Source: Rhizobium etli 8C-3 (lineage in GTDB: Bacteria > Pseudomonadota > Alphaproteobacteria > Rhizobiales > Rhizobiaceae). From it: a stretch of DNA of 64,000 nt. Under the pieces are notes generated by a model. It was not told the DNA's origin, made no database searches, and saw only the letters and a program-made list of their open reading frames with translations. This document shows, piece by piece, positions 47,600 through 56,672 of this stretch. Location of the stretch: the NCBI RefSeq assembly GCF_001908375.1, contig NZ_CP017241.1, forward strand, positions 933,001 through 997,000. The letters are read 5' to 3'. Position 1 is the first letter of the stretch, and each line of letters starts with the position of its first letter. The position numbers were made by a program, and so were the translations under genes.

Positions 47600-50500
47600 T
47601 CATGAAGCCAGCCGCCATGCCGCACCATCTGCTGCGGCAGCCGTGAAGTCGTCGAAAGACAGGGGACGGGAGAAAGCGTAGCCCTGCAGCAGGTCGCAGC
47701 CAAGATCGCGCAGCATATCGGCATGCGCGATGGTCTCGATCCCTTCCGCCACCGTTTCGACGCCGAGAGAGCGGGCGATGTCGATGATCGAGCTTACCAG
47801 CGCGCGCTCCTGCGGAGAATTGAGGATCGGCTGCACAAGCTGGCGGTCGATCTTGAGCCGTTTGGGTTTCAGCTTGAGCAGGCTGACGATCGATGTATGG
47901 CCGGTGCCGAAATCGTCGATTTCGATGTCGATGCCGAGCGCCTTGATGCGGTCGAGGTTGTGCGCCGCCACATCCTCGCTCTCGTCAAGAAAGATCGATT
48001 CCACCAGTTCGAACGAAAGCTCGCCCGGGCGTATCTGAAGGTCGCTCAGCGATTCAAAGAGGCTACCGTCATGCAGGCGCCGGGCTGAAACATTGACGGA
48101 GACCTGCGGAACTGAAACGCCGAGCGCTGCCCAGCGCATCTTGTCCTTCAGTGCGGTTTCAAGAACGATACGGTCCAGCGCCTGGACCACGTTGATCTCG
48201 TCGGCGATGCGCAGGAACTTGTCTGGCGTCAGCAGTCCGCGGGTGGGGTGGTTCCAGCGCACCAGCGCTTCGACACCGGTGAGCCGCATCGTCCGGGCGC
48301 AAAATTGCGGCTGGTACCAGGCGGTGAATTCGCCATTCTCGATGCCGGCTAGGATCTCGTCGGCGATGCGCTTGCTGTTGATGATGTCGGCCTGGAGGTT
48401 CTGGTTGAAGAATTCAAAGCGGTTTCGGCCAAGGCTCTTTGCCCGGTAGAGGGCGATATCGGCGTTGATCAGCACCTTGCGCGCGTCGACATGAACACCG
48501 TTGGCAAGCGCGATGCCGATCGAAACGCCGCAACGGCAAGGAAAGCCCTGGAAATTGACGGGCTGGCGCATTTCTTCGATGATCCGGCCGGCCAGCGCGG
48601 CCATATCCTCGTCGCTCACATCGAGTGCGAGGATGACGAACTCGTCACCGCCGATGCGCGCAACGACATCGCTGCCGCCGACATTCTTCGAAAGAACCTT
48701 CGACGCATGCACCAGCATCGCGTCCCCGGCTGCGTGGCCAAGCGTGTCGTTGATCTGCTTGAAGCGGTCGAGGTCGATGTGGAGGATTGCGAATTTCTGC
48801 CGCTGCGACCGGCTGCCGGACGTCAAATTTTCGAGCGCGATGTCGAGCTTGCGGCGGTTGGCCAGCGCCGTCAGCGGATCGTGCAGCGAGTTGTGCTCGA
48901 TGCGATTTTTGGCAAGTTCGAGCTCGATATTCTTGGCATCCGCTTCGTCCTTTGCCGCCTTCAGCTCGGCCGTCAGAAGCGCATCTTCAGTGACGTCGAG
49001 GGCTACGCCAATGAGCTTCATCTGACCTTTTGGCGTAAGGTGCACCTTGCCGGTCGAGCGGACGTAGCGAATGCTGCCGTCTTCGGCTGGCACGCGGCAA
49101 ATGAGCGTGTGCTTGTCGCCGAGCTGCTTGAAATGCCGTGCGCTTTCCAGCGCCAGAGCGCGGTCTTCCGGGTGAATGCAGGAAATCCACATATCCTGGG
49201 ACATGAAGCCCTGCCGTGGTTCCAGCCCGTAGAGCTCGTGCATGCGTTCGTCCCAGACTGAGCCTGCAGTGCCGAGCGTCGTTTCCCAGATGCCGCACTG
49301 GTAGGAATCGAGCGCCAGATCGAGGCGGGTTGAAAGCTCGGCAAGCTCAGTCTCGCGGCGCGAGAGCTCCTCCAGTGCCAGTTCGAGCTCGGCATTCTTG
49401 ATATCGCTGTTTTCTTTTGCTTTGCGCAGCATGTCAGCTGCCTCCGCGTCTGCAGTCACGTCCGCGACGATACCGATCGTCCTGCCAGTTCCGCCCGCAT
49501 CCGTGTAGAAGGAACCAACCGAGCGCAGATAGCGGATGCGACCGTCCGAAAGCCTGATACGGTACTGCGCCGTGCAGGATGTGCCTGCCAGGCTGCAGTT
49601 GAAAAAGTGCGTTTCGGCGATTGGCCGGTCTGCCGCCACGATTGCCTCGAGCCAGTTTTCAAGCGGATGGCTGCCCTCGCCGGAAGGCTGGCCGTGAAGG
49701 CCCGAGGCGCGTGTGTCCCAGTAGAGACTGTGCCCGTGATCCTGCAGTTCCCAGATGCCGATGTTGGAAGAATCAAGCGCCAGGTTCAGCCGCTGCGAAA
49801 GTTCGAGCAGCTTCTTTTCGCGTGCTACGAGTTCGTTGACATTGCGCGTGCGCTCGCCAAGAAGCAGGGTCGCGAGGAAGATCGGCACGATGATGACGCA
49901 ACCGGCGGCGATGATGATCAAGCGAAGCTGAAGCTGGTTCGGCGGAGCTTCGTCCCATCCCGTCGTCGGAACGGCCGAAAGTTCCCAGCGCCCGCCTGCA
50001 AAGTTGATCTTGCGGCGGAGCGGCTGCTTGTCGAGCACATCGGCGCTGCCGAAGAAGGGAAGGGCGCGTTGCTCGGACACAGTTCCCAGGTCGCGCACCG
50101 CGATCGAAAGATGGTCGAGATGCGGGTAACGCTCCTGGTTTTCGCTATTTCGCGCGGGTTTGAGGCCAGTGTTCTCATAGAACATGTCCTGGTCGATCGT
50201 GACTTCGACCGCGCCCCAGATCTTGCGCTGCCCGTTCTCCTTGATGAAGATCGGGAAGAAGATCGCGAAGGCATTCCTTCCGCTGCCGATCTCGACCGGG
50301 CCGTAGAAACGGGCCTGTTGGTCTCCCGTATTGCGCCCGACAGACTGGCGCAGCATCAGCATTTCACGCACGTCCCTGCCGATGCGGTTCCTGCCGGACT
50401 GGGGCGGGAAGACATTGTCGACTACGAAATCCGGTGCGACGGCGATGTTGACGAAGTGGGGGTTCTGGATGAGCAGCCAATTGATCTGGCGCTCCATTTC

Positions 50501-50779
50501 TTCAACGCTTTCGTTCGCGCTCACGGAAATCATGTTGGACAGATCGCGAACGACGGTGACGTCCATATTGATCTGTGCCGCCATGCGGGCGCGAATGAGG
50601 TTCGTTTCGTTTTCTGTGCGGATCTGCAACTCTCGCAGATAGGCCGCAGTATTTGCACGGTCGAGCGTGAAGCCGACCGCAACGACCATAAATGCGACGA
50701 GGGTCGAAACCAGCAGTGAAACCCAGGTGTTCTTGAGTACACGCCGCAATCGAATATTGGCGCCCAGCCGGAAAAGCAA
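47600..50779 (-). CDS. Membrane-bound c-di-GMP signalling protein: CHASE, PAS, PAS, GGDEF and EAL
   Basis: The 1059-residue protein has a first membrane helix (about residues 15 to 38), a periplasmic CHASE-like sensor (about 40 to 290), a second helix (about 295 to 315), two PAS/PAC repeats (about 330 to 460 and 480 to 610), a GGDEF domain (about 640 to 795) and an EAL domain (about 810 to 1050). The cyclase motif RIGGDEF is intact; five residues before it the inhibitory site R-x-x-D is GGSD, so Arg is missing. The EAL motif, DDFGTG, KIDR and AEGIE are intact, as in active phosphodiesterases. The start is a TTG at 50779, after GGGGGAC. Confidence 0.93.
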   Translation of the reverse strand: MLFRLGANIRLRRVLKNTWVSLLVSTLVAFMVVAVGFTLDRANTAAYLRELQIRTENETNLIRARMAAQINMDVTVVRDLSNMISVSANESVEEMERQINWLLIQNPHFVNIAVAPDFVVDNVFPPQSGRNRIGRDVREMLMLRQSVGRNTGDQQARFYGPVEIGSGRNAFAIFFPIFIKENGQRKIWGAVEVTIDQDMFYENTGLKPARNSENQERYPHLDHLSIAVRDLGTVSEQRALPFFGSADVLDKQPLRRKINFAGGRWELSAVPTTGWDEAPPNQLQLRLIIIAAGCVIIVPIFLATLLLGERTRNVNELVAREKKLLELSQRLNLALDSSNIGIWELQDHGHSLYWDTRASGLHGQPSGEGSHPLENWLEAIVAADRPIAETHFFNCSLAGTSCTAQYRIRLSDGRIRYLRSVGSFYTDAGGTGRTIGIVADVTADAEAADMLRKAKENSDIKNAELELALEELSRRETELAELSTRLDLALDSYQCGIWETTLGTAGSVWDERMHELYGLEPRQGFMSQDMWISCIHPEDRALALESARHFKQLGDKHTLICRVPAEDGSIRYVRSTGKVHLTPKGQMKLIGVALDVTEDALLTAELKAAKDEADAKNIELELAKNRIEHNSLHDPLTALANRRKLDIALENLTSGSRSQRQKFAILHIDLDRFKQINDTLGHAAGDAMLVHASKVLSKNVGGSDVVARIGGDEFVILALDVSDEDMAALAGRIIEEMRQPVNFQGFPCRCGVSIGIALANGVHVDARKVLINADIALYRAKSLGRNRFEFFNQNLQADIINSKRIADEILAGIENGEFTAWYQPQFCARTMRLTGVEALVRWNHPTRGLLTPDKFLRIADEINVVQALDRIVLETALKDKMRWAALGVSVPQVSVNVSARRLHDGSLFESLSDLQIRPGELSFELVESIFLDESEDVAAHNLDRIKALGIDIEIDDFGTGHTSIVSLLKLKPKRLKIDRQLVQPILNSPQERALVSSIIDIARSLGVETVAEGIETIAHADMLRDLGCDLLQGYAFSRPLSFDDFTAAAADGAAWRLAS

Positions 50780-51024
50780 AAAAATGTCCCCCTGTTCGGC
50801 GGAACTCTAGGAGGAACCGGTTAATTTACGATTTCCTGATGGTTCATCTTTGCGGCTTGCAATCAAGAGCACTCAAATGGTTAGCGGCTGCTCAGGATTG
50901 TTGTTAAAATGCCATTCATCAATGAGGCGCGGAAAGCCATTCTTCCGGGCAATTTTCGCCATATTCGGAAGCTTATCTGTGTCTCACCGGATTTTCTGCG
51001 TCGAGTTTCAAGAGGGTTGCCGCG

Positions 51025-51285
51025 ATGCGTTTTTTTGTTGCCACGCTGCTGGCCACAGCAAGTTTCCTGTCGCCCATCAGCAGCTTTGCCGAAAGCGCCG
51101 ACGTCGAAGCGACCATCAAGAAAGTCGACATGAGCAGCCTCAGCCTGACGCTCGACGACGGCAAGACCTATCAGGCGCCCGAGGAGTTCAACTTCGATGG
51201 GCTGAAGGCCGGTGTGAAAGTGGTGATCTTCTACACGGAAGTCGACGGCAAGCGGGTGATCAACGACCTCGATATCGTGCAGTAA
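51025..51285 (+). CDS. DUF1344 family exported protein
   Basis: The 86-residue protein has a signal peptide (MRFFVATLLATASFLSPISS, to about residue 22) and a small beta domain: VEATIKKVDMSSLSLTLDDG, KTYQAPEEFNF and GVKVVIFYTEVDGKRVINDL. DUF1344 is a small periplasmic family without established function, common in Rhizobiales. AAGAGGGTTGCCGCG precedes the ATG at 51025. It lies 245 bp from the divergent GGDEF/EAL gene and ends 7 bp from the convergent phosphatase gene. Confidence 0.86.
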   Translation: MRFFVATLLATASFLSPISSFAESADVEATIKKVDMSSLSLTLDDGKTYQAPEEFNFDGLKAGVKVVIFYTEVDGKRVINDLDIVQ

Positions 51286-51292
51286 GTGGAGG

Positions 51293-51883
51293 CTATATCC
51301 AGCCGATCAGTCTTTTCGCGGTGTCGATTTTCAAGATTCGGTCCTGCGGAATTTCTCCCTCGGCAGCCTCATGCTTCGGCAGATCGGCGATCATCTTGAA
51401 AAGGCTGCGGATGACGCCGCCATGCGTGACGCAAACGGTCGGGCGCTCGATGGAGTTCAGCCATGAACGAATGCGCCACGACATGATTTCGTAGCTTTCG
51501 GCATGGTCGCCCGGCGGGATGAAATCCCATTTGTTGATATTGCGCTCGATGATGCGATCGCGCTGGGTCGCCTTCAATTCCCGAATGGTGAAGCCTTCCC
51601 AGTCGCCGAAGGAAACTTCGACCAGCCGGTCGTCGCTGCGGTAGTCCTTGGGCGGCAGGCCCATTGCCGTGCGCATGATCTCCATCGTCTCGCGCGTGCG
51701 CCGGAGCGGGCTTGCGACGAAATCGAAAACAATGCCTTCGACCCTGAGGATCTCCTCCATATCGATGCCGTTCAGCCGCGCCTGTTCGCGGCCGACGACA
51801 TTCAGCGGAATATCCTTCTGGCCTTGCAGACGACGTTCGGCGTTCCAGTCGGTCTGACCATGTCGGACCACATAGATGAGCAA
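51293..51883 (-). CDS. Histidine phosphatase family protein (phosphoglycerate-mutase-like)
   Basis: The 196-residue protein has the catalytic LIYVVRHGQTDWNAERRLQG and a second His in TVCVTHGGVIRSLFK, with SPLRRTRETMEIM and the acid EVSFGDWEGF between them. The substrate is unknown; it resembles YtjC/GpmB-type phosphatases. The start is a TTG at 51883 with GGAACCTGCC upstream. It is 28 bp after fabI on the same strand, so it may be in the fabI transcript. Confidence 0.9.
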   Translation of the reverse strand: MLIYVVRHGQTDWNAERRLQGQKDIPLNVVGREQARLNGIDMEEILRVEGIVFDFVASPLRRTRETMEIMRTAMGLPPKDYRSDDRLVEVSFGDWEGFTIRELKATQRDRIIERNINKWDFIPPGDHAESYEIMSWRIRSWLNSIERPTVCVTHGGVIRSLFKMIADLPKHEAAEGEIPQDRILKIDTAKRLIGWI

Positions 51884-51911
51884 GGCAGGTTCCGTTTTGA
51901 TTGGATTTCGA

Positions 51912-52730
51912 TCAGTCCTTGATAACTGAAATATCCGGCGCGTCTACCGCCTTCATGCCGATCACATGATAACCGCTGTCGGCGTGGTGTACTTCACCGG
52001 TGACCGAACGCGAGAGGTCAGAGAGCATGTAAAGACCGACATCGCCGACGTCTTCGATGGTGACGGTGCGCCGTAGCGGTGCATTATACTCGTTCCACTT
52101 CAGGATATAGCGGAAATCGCCGATGCCGGACGCTGCCAGTGTCTTGATCGGACCCGCCGAAATCGCATTGACGCGGATGTTTTTCGGTCCGAGATCGACG
52201 GCGAGGTATTTGACGCTCGCCTCGAGCGCAGCCTTTGCGACGCCCATGACATTATAGTTCGGCATGACTTTCTCGGCACCGTAATAGGTGAGGGTCAGCA
52301 GCGAGCCGCCCTCCGTCATCAGCTTCTCGGCGCGGCGTGCGACGGAAGTGAACGAGTAGACGGAAATCTGCATCGTCTTGCAAAAGTTGTCGGGCGAAGT
52401 ATCGATGTATCGGCCAGTCAGCTCATCCTTGTCCGAAAAACCGATCGCGTGAACGAGGAAATCGATCTTGCCCCACATCTTTTCGAGGTTCTCGAAAACC
52501 GCATCGATGCTCGCTTCATCACTGACGTCACAGTGGCCGGCGAGTACGCCCCCAAGCTCGCCAGCCAGAGGCTCGACGCGTTTTCTCAGGGCATCACCCT
52601 GATATGTAAAGGCAATTTCGGCGCCCTGCGCATGAATGGCTTTGGCAATACCCCACGCAATCGAACGATTGTTGGCGACGCCCATGATGAGGCCACGCTT
52701 GCCTGACATGAGGCCTGTTGCTTGAGCCAT
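51912..52730 (-). CDS. fabI: Enoyl-[acyl-carrier-protein] reductase FabI
   Basis: FabI makes the last reduction step of each fatty acid elongation cycle. The 272-residue protein starts MAQATGLMSGKRGLIMGVAN, has the NADH region GVANNRSIAWGIAKAIHAQG, and the catalytic pair Tyr-x6-Lys in NYNVMGVAKAALEASVKYLA, as in FabI, with the Ala-rich loop after TLTYYGAEKVMPNYN. The ATG at 52730 has TAGGGGGCAAAAT before it. A perfect palindrome lies 32 bp upstream. A histidine phosphatase gene follows on the same strand. Rhizobia often have two fabI genes; which copy this is cannot be told. Confidence 0.95.
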   Translation of the reverse strand: MAQATGLMSGKRGLIMGVANNRSIAWGIAKAIHAQGAEIAFTYQGDALRKRVEPLAGELGGVLAGHCDVSDEASIDAVFENLEKMWGKIDFLVHAIGFSDKDELTGRYIDTSPDNFCKTMQISVYSFTSVARRAEKLMTEGGSLLTLTYYGAEKVMPNYNVMGVAKAALEASVKYLAVDLGPKNIRVNAISAGPIKTLAASGIGDFRYILKWNEYNAPLRRTVTIEDVGDVGLYMLSDLSRSVTGEVHHADSGYHVIGMKAVDAPDISVIKD

Positions 52731-52761
52731 ATTTTGCCCCCTAATGAACCAATTGGAAATT

Positions 52762-52776
52762 GCCTATGGCATAGGC
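52762..52776. promoter_or_regulatory. Perfect palindrome upstream of fabI
   Basis: GCCTATGGCATAGGC has 7-bp perfect arms around one centre base and lies 32 bp before the fabI start. It is followed closely by AATTGG/CCAATT. It may be an operator, or an mRNA hairpin just before the ribosome site. I know no regulator with this site. Confidence 0.35.
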
Positions 52777-52852
52777 CGTTAATCGGTTCAAGATTGCGAG
52801 CCATCATCAACTGTTAGGGATCGTAACAAAGGGTGCGCTTGTCACGAAAATT

Positions 52853-54004
52853 TCATAAAAACAGCCCTTCGCGCATGCTTCTCATGAGATCGGTGACCTT
52901 ATCGTCCGGCTTTTCCCACAACATAATGCGCAGCTCGACGATCAGGTCGCCCTTTCCGCCTGTATCATCGGGCAGGCCCTGGCCGGAGATTCGGATCGTC
53001 TTGTCGGATCCTGACCAGGGGGGAACGGTGAGGTTGACCGGCCCGTTCGGTCCTTCGATGCGCGCTTCGGTGCCAAGGACGGCATTTTCGATCGTCACCG
53101 GCAGCACGGTACGCAGATCGAATCCATCGACGCTGAAACGCGCATCGGGTGCGATGTGGATGCTGACGACCGCGTCGCCTCGCTGCATGTTCGGCAGCCT
53201 GTAGCCTTGGCCCTTTAGCCGGACCTGATGGCCCTCCCGTGTCCCGGCCGACAATGCAAAGCTTGCCTCGCGGCCCTCGCCCAGCTCTACCGTGGTCCAG
53301 CTGCCCTTCAATATGTCCTCGAACGTGACCGTTACCTGCGCGAATTGATCCGGGGCCTTTTCCGGTGCGGGCGTGCTGCCGGTAAAGCGGCGCACGAGCG
53401 ATGTCAGGATGCTCAAGGGTTGAAGTATGCCGCCAGCGGCCGCAACCGCCTCCGTGCTTTCTTCCTCGGGCTTTACTGCTTCCGCTTCGAGCTTGCCGGC
53501 CTCCGCCTCTGCCCGCTTGCCGGCATTTGCCTGTGGATGTGCGGTCGCCCCGGTGCTTGCCGTCTTGGCTTGCGCGCCGAAAATGCGCTCGACCATGTCT
53601 TCTGCGGATTCGGGGCTGGCGTGCTGCTGTCTTGCCGCCTCGGAGGCGGCCTTTGCCGCCTTCTGCGCGTTGGCGCGGGCGAGTTCTTCCATCACGCGTT
53701 CTGCATTCGCCTGTGCAGCCTGCGCCCGGAATGCCGCCTCTCGGGCTGCCTGGCGCTGCTGCATGATCGTCTCGCCGTTCGTTCGCGCCTCCGCCATCCG
53801 TGCGGCGGTATCGAACAGGCTGCGCTTCTTGGGATCCCTCAATGTCTCATAGGCACGACCGATCTCGGCGAAACGAGCCGTTGCCGTCGGATCGCCCTGG
53901 TTGTGGTCTGGATGAACGGCCTTGGCCATGTTGCGCCAGGCAGCCTTGATCTCGTCAGTCCCTGCGTCCTGAGGAACGCCCAAAATCTTGTAAGGATCGC
54001 GCAT
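52853..54004 (-). CDS. DnaJ-family co-chaperone, CbpA-like
   Basis: The 383-residue protein has an N-terminal J domain (DPYKILGVPQDAGTDEIKAA, then HPD in AKAVHPDHNQGDP) and a C-terminal substrate domain (about residues 210 to 380: QVTVTFEDILKGSWTTVELG, GQGYRLPNMQRGDAVVSIHI, then GKGDLIVELRIML). It has no CxxCxGxG zinc repeats, so it is a class II type such as CbpA. A long Ala, Glu and Gln-rich helix lies between (about 75 to 200). The start is the ATG at 54004. It works with DnaK, which is elsewhere. Confidence 0.92.
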   Translation of the reverse strand: MRDPYKILGVPQDAGTDEIKAAWRNMAKAVHPDHNQGDPTATARFAEIGRAYETLRDPKKRSLFDTAARMAEARTNGETIMQQRQAAREAAFRAQAAQANAERVMEELARANAQKAAKAASEAARQQHASPESAEDMVERIFGAQAKTASTGATAHPQANAGKRAEAEAGKLEAEAVKPEEESTEAVAAAGGILQPLSILTSLVRRFTGSTPAPEKAPDQFAQVTVTFEDILKGSWTTVELGEGREASFALSAGTREGHQVRLKGQGYRLPNMQRGDAVVSIHIAPDARFSVDGFDLRTVLPVTIENAVLGTEARIEGPNGPVNLTVPPWSGSDKTIRISGQGLPDDTGGKGDLIVELRIMLWEKPDDKVTDLMRSMREGLFL

Positions 54005-54171
54005 TTGTTAAACCGCCGGTGTTCCGATGCGGCGTGCCTGTCCTTGCCCAGCACCCCGAAGCCCATGACAACTCTCCGCCTGTTCCGGTCCTTTTCATGC
54101 AACCGGAACACGCCTCCATGAGCCAATCGTGCGTCAGAGTTACTAATCAGTCCTTATTTTTGGGGAGAGGA

Positions 54172-54234
54172 ATGCGGCTTTCGCCGCAAATGGTTAGCTT
54201 TTTGCTAAGCATTGCGGCTGCGGTCGGGCTGTGA
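54172..54234 (+). CDS. Candidate 20-aa hydrophobic peptide
   Basis: The frame MRLSPQMVSFLLSIAAAVGL begins right after GGGGAGAGGA, a strong Shine-Dalgarno-like stretch but very close to the ATG, and ends 22 bp before the lipoprotein gene. A hairpin (TGCGGC-TTTC-GCCGCA) lies in its first codons. It is on the plus strand, divergent from dnaJ. At 20 codons it is weakly supported. Confidence 0.25.
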   Translation: MRLSPQMVSFLLSIAAAVGL

Positions 54235-54255
54235 TTAATCATGTCTTCAAGCGGG

Positions 54256-54714
54256 TCAGCCTTCCGGCTGGAAGCTCAGCAGTTGCCAATTGCCGCCGCC
54301 CACGAGGCAGGTCTTGCCGTAGAATTTGGCAATGCCCGCATAGGAGTGCCGCGTGGTGCGGAACTGGCGGCAGACCTGGCCCTGGTCGTTGTTTTCGACG
54401 ATCGTGTCGATGACGCCGGCGCTGCCGGTCGAGGAATTCGCCCAGGGCAGCGGCTGGCCGGCCATCCTCTGGATGTCGGCAGATGTGACCGCGTTGCGAA
54501 CCGTCATTTCGTCGGAAAGCGTATCGGTGCTCGGCGGTGTCTGCGGCACGGTTCCGGTGGCGACCGAACGGTCCACTTTCGAATCGCTCAAAAAGTCAAA
54601 ACCGCCCGTCATGCAGCCGGAAAGCGGCAGCATCGTCGCACCGATGACGAACAACGTGGCACAACGGCACAGCAGGCCCTTTGTATGACGATTCGACTTT
54701 GCTATGACTTCCAC
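54256..54714 (-). CDS. Probable surface lipoprotein, RT0821/Lpp0805 type
   Basis: The 152-residue protein has a lipoprotein signal with lipobox LSGC (residues 31 to 34: MLPLSGCMTGGFDFLSD). After that come an unstructured Thr, Ser and Pro region and a C-terminal domain with AVTSADIQRMAGQPLPWANS, IVENNDQGQVCRQFRTTRHS and FYGKTCLVGGGNWQLLSF. It matches rickettsial and rhizobial surface proteins by pattern, from memory. It has two Cys in the mature part (QVCRQ and KTCLV), perhaps a disulphide. The start is a GTG at 54714, or a later Met; it is divergent from pdxH. Confidence 0.8.
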   Translation of the reverse strand: MEVIAKSNRHTKGLLCRCATLFVIGATMLPLSGCMTGGFDFLSDSKVDRSVATGTVPQTPPSTDTLSDEMTVRNAVTSADIQRMAGQPLPWANSSTGSAGVIDTIVENNDQGQVCRQFRTTRHSYAGIAKFYGKTCLVGGGNWQLLSFQPEG

Positions 54715-54780
54715 CCTGCGTCCTGTCCAGTCGTGAGTAGCTGGGCATTAAACCGATAAACCCGGGGCATTTGAGCTAAT

Positions 54781-55401
54781 ATGTCGGCAAATGAGTTAAT
54801 AAGCGGTGACTTCACCGAGCGCGACGAGCCCTTCAAGCTTTTCGCGGAATGGCTGAAAGATGCCGAGGGTTCCGAGATAAACGATCCGAATGCGGTAGCG
54901 CTTGCGACGGTCGATGAAGATGGCCTTCCCAATGTCCGCATGGTTCTCCTGAAGGGATTCGATAGCGACGGATTCGTCTTCTACACCAATTTCGAGAGTC
55001 AGAAAGGCCGTGAAATCCTGGGACAGAAAAAAGCGGCCATGTGTTTTCACTGGAAAGCGCTGCGACGGCAAGTGCGCCTGCGCGGTCCTGTGGAAATCGT
55101 GACCGACGAGGAAGCCGACGCTTATTTCCAGACGCGCGCCCGCGGCAGCCGCATCGGCGCCTGGGCATCCAAGCAGTCCCGACCGCTGGAAAGTCGCTTT
55201 GCGCTGGAAAAAGCCGTAGCCGAATATACGGCGCGCTATGCCATCGGTGAAATCCCGCGACCGCCCTACTGGTCTGGTTTCCGCATAAAGCCGGTTTCGA
55301 TCGAATTCTGGAAGGACCAGAACTTCCGCCTCCATGACCGGGTCGAATTCCGCCGCCGGGCCCCGGAAGGCGATTGGGAAAAGGTCAGGATGTATCCCTG
55401 A
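54781..55401 (+). CDS. pdxH: Pyridoxamine 5'-phosphate oxidase
   Basis: PdxH oxidises pyridoxamine or pyridoxine 5'-phosphate to pyridoxal phosphate with FMN. The 206-residue length is standard. Motifs are [60 protein letters not shown] and the C-terminal [17 protein letters not shown] with RMYP. The start is the ATG at 54781. It is convergent with the polysaccharide deacetylase gene; only 4 bp separate the two stop codons. Confidence 0.96.
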   Translation: MSANELISGDFTERDEPFKLFAEWLKDAEGSEINDPNAVALATVDEDGLPNVRMVLLKGFDSDGFVFYTNFESQKGREILGQKKAAMCFHWKALRRQVRLRGPVEIVTDEEADAYFQTRARGSRIGAWASKQSRPLESRFALEKAVAEYTARYAIGEIPRPPYWSGFRIKPVSIEFWKDQNFRLHDRVEFRRRAPEGDWEKVRMYP

Positions 55402-55405
55402 TCGG

Positions 55406-56452
55406 CTAACGGCCCATCAGCTTCAGGGGGATGCCTGAGACGAGCGCCGAGACATAGCGCGGTTTCTGGTAATAGCCATTGAGAGAGAGCCGCGGCAGAT
55501 AGGTGGTGCTGCCGAAAAGGTCCGGCCGCATGACGCCGGGCCGGGTCGTCACCGTGACCTTGAACCTGAGCTCGGCTGCGATTGCCGCCTCGCGACGGGT
55601 TGCCGCTTCGGGCGTGCCATATGGGAATGCGAAGGTTTCCGGTCGTTTGCCGGTAATCATCTCTACGTGGTCGGCAGAAAGCGTCATTTCCTTGCGTACT
55701 TCTGCCTCCGCAAGCCGAGCGAGCGCGCGGTGGCTGACCGTGTGGGCGCCGATGGAGGCCAGGGGGCTAGCGTCGAGAAGGTTGAGTTCCGCCGCGCCCA
55801 TCACGAGATCGTCGACGAGTTCGGCAGGATCGATCTCATGGTGACGGGCCAGCGCATCGATCTTCGCAACCGCCGAGGCTTCGTCGGTGCCGTGGACATG
55901 GGCTGCGAACCGCGAAAATGCCGCATGCTGATCGGCCAATGTGAAAAGCGCAATGCTCTCTTCGCCGCCGCCGAAATCGAAGTGGACCTTTTCGGCCTTG
56001 CGCAGGACAGCGGCTAGAGTCTCCCACCAGATCGTGTGCGTGCGCTCCGTCAGGCCCTTTGCCACGAACACGGTAAAGGGTGCCCCGTGCTTCTCGAAGA
56101 CCGGATAGGCGTGAACGAGATTGTTGCGGTAGCCGTCGTCCAGGGTAAAGGCTGCAAAAGGCTGGTCGCTTGCCGGTGCGCAAAGCAATGCCGGAATCTC
56201 GTCCAGCGCGACGAAACGGTACCCGTCATGGGCAAGCCGCGTCAGTGCCGCATCGAGAAATGCCGGAGTGATTTCGAGGTGTGCATTCGGCTCGAAAGCA
56301 TGCGGCTCGTGCGGCCTGACATGATGCAGGGTGAAGATCGCACCGCGCCCGCGCGCGTGGCGCATGAGCCCGAGAGCGGCAACGAGATGGGCAGCTTCGA
56401 GCCCGGCGGTAATGGCGATCCGTTTCGCGCGACTTTTCCACAGCCTGTGCAT
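55406..56452 (-). CDS. Polysaccharide deacetylase family protein (CE4)
   Basis: The 348-residue protein has the NodB/CE4 signatures: ITLHHVRP-type IFTLHHVRPHEPHAFEPN, FTLDDGYRNNLVHAYPVFEK, SIGAHTVSHRALARL and FAFPYGTPEAA. These give the metal and catalytic Asp and His residues. It removes N-acetyl or O-acetyl groups from a polysaccharide or cell-wall glycan; the target is unknown. It is not a nodB gene, judging by length and context. I chose the ATG at 56452 (GGAGGCGTA upstream); the frame from 56515 would add 21 residues. It is divergent from the carboxypeptidase gene. Confidence 0.88.
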   Translation of the reverse strand: MHRLWKSRAKRIAITAGLEAAHLVAALGLMRHARGRGAIFTLHHVRPHEPHAFEPNAHLEITPAFLDAALTRLAHDGYRFVALDEIPALLCAPASDQPFAAFTLDDGYRNNLVHAYPVFEKHGAPFTVFVAKGLTERTHTIWWETLAAVLRKAEKVHFDFGGGEESIALFTLADQHAAFSRFAAHVHGTDEASAVAKIDALARHHEIDPAELVDDLVMGAAELNLLDASPLASIGAHTVSHRALARLAEAEVRKEMTLSADHVEMITGKRPETFAFPYGTPEAATRREAAIAAELRFKVTVTTRPGVMRPDLFGSTTYLPRLSLNGYYQKPRYVSALVSGIPLKLMGR

Positions 56453-56672
56453 TACGCCTCCCTGAAGACGGGCGAGCCTATCAATTATGGTGTTAAGCGT
56501 TGTTGAACGTTGCATTTTCGGGTGAAATCTTTACGTTCCGTTCACCAAGAGCAAAGAAAACTCAAAAAATCGGTGTCCGTTGCGTCAAAGTCGCGCCAGA
56601 TTAGCGGCGTCTGTCGCAGAACGGGACATGTTTAGGCTTCGCCGCAGACGGCACTTATATTGAGGGGACTTC

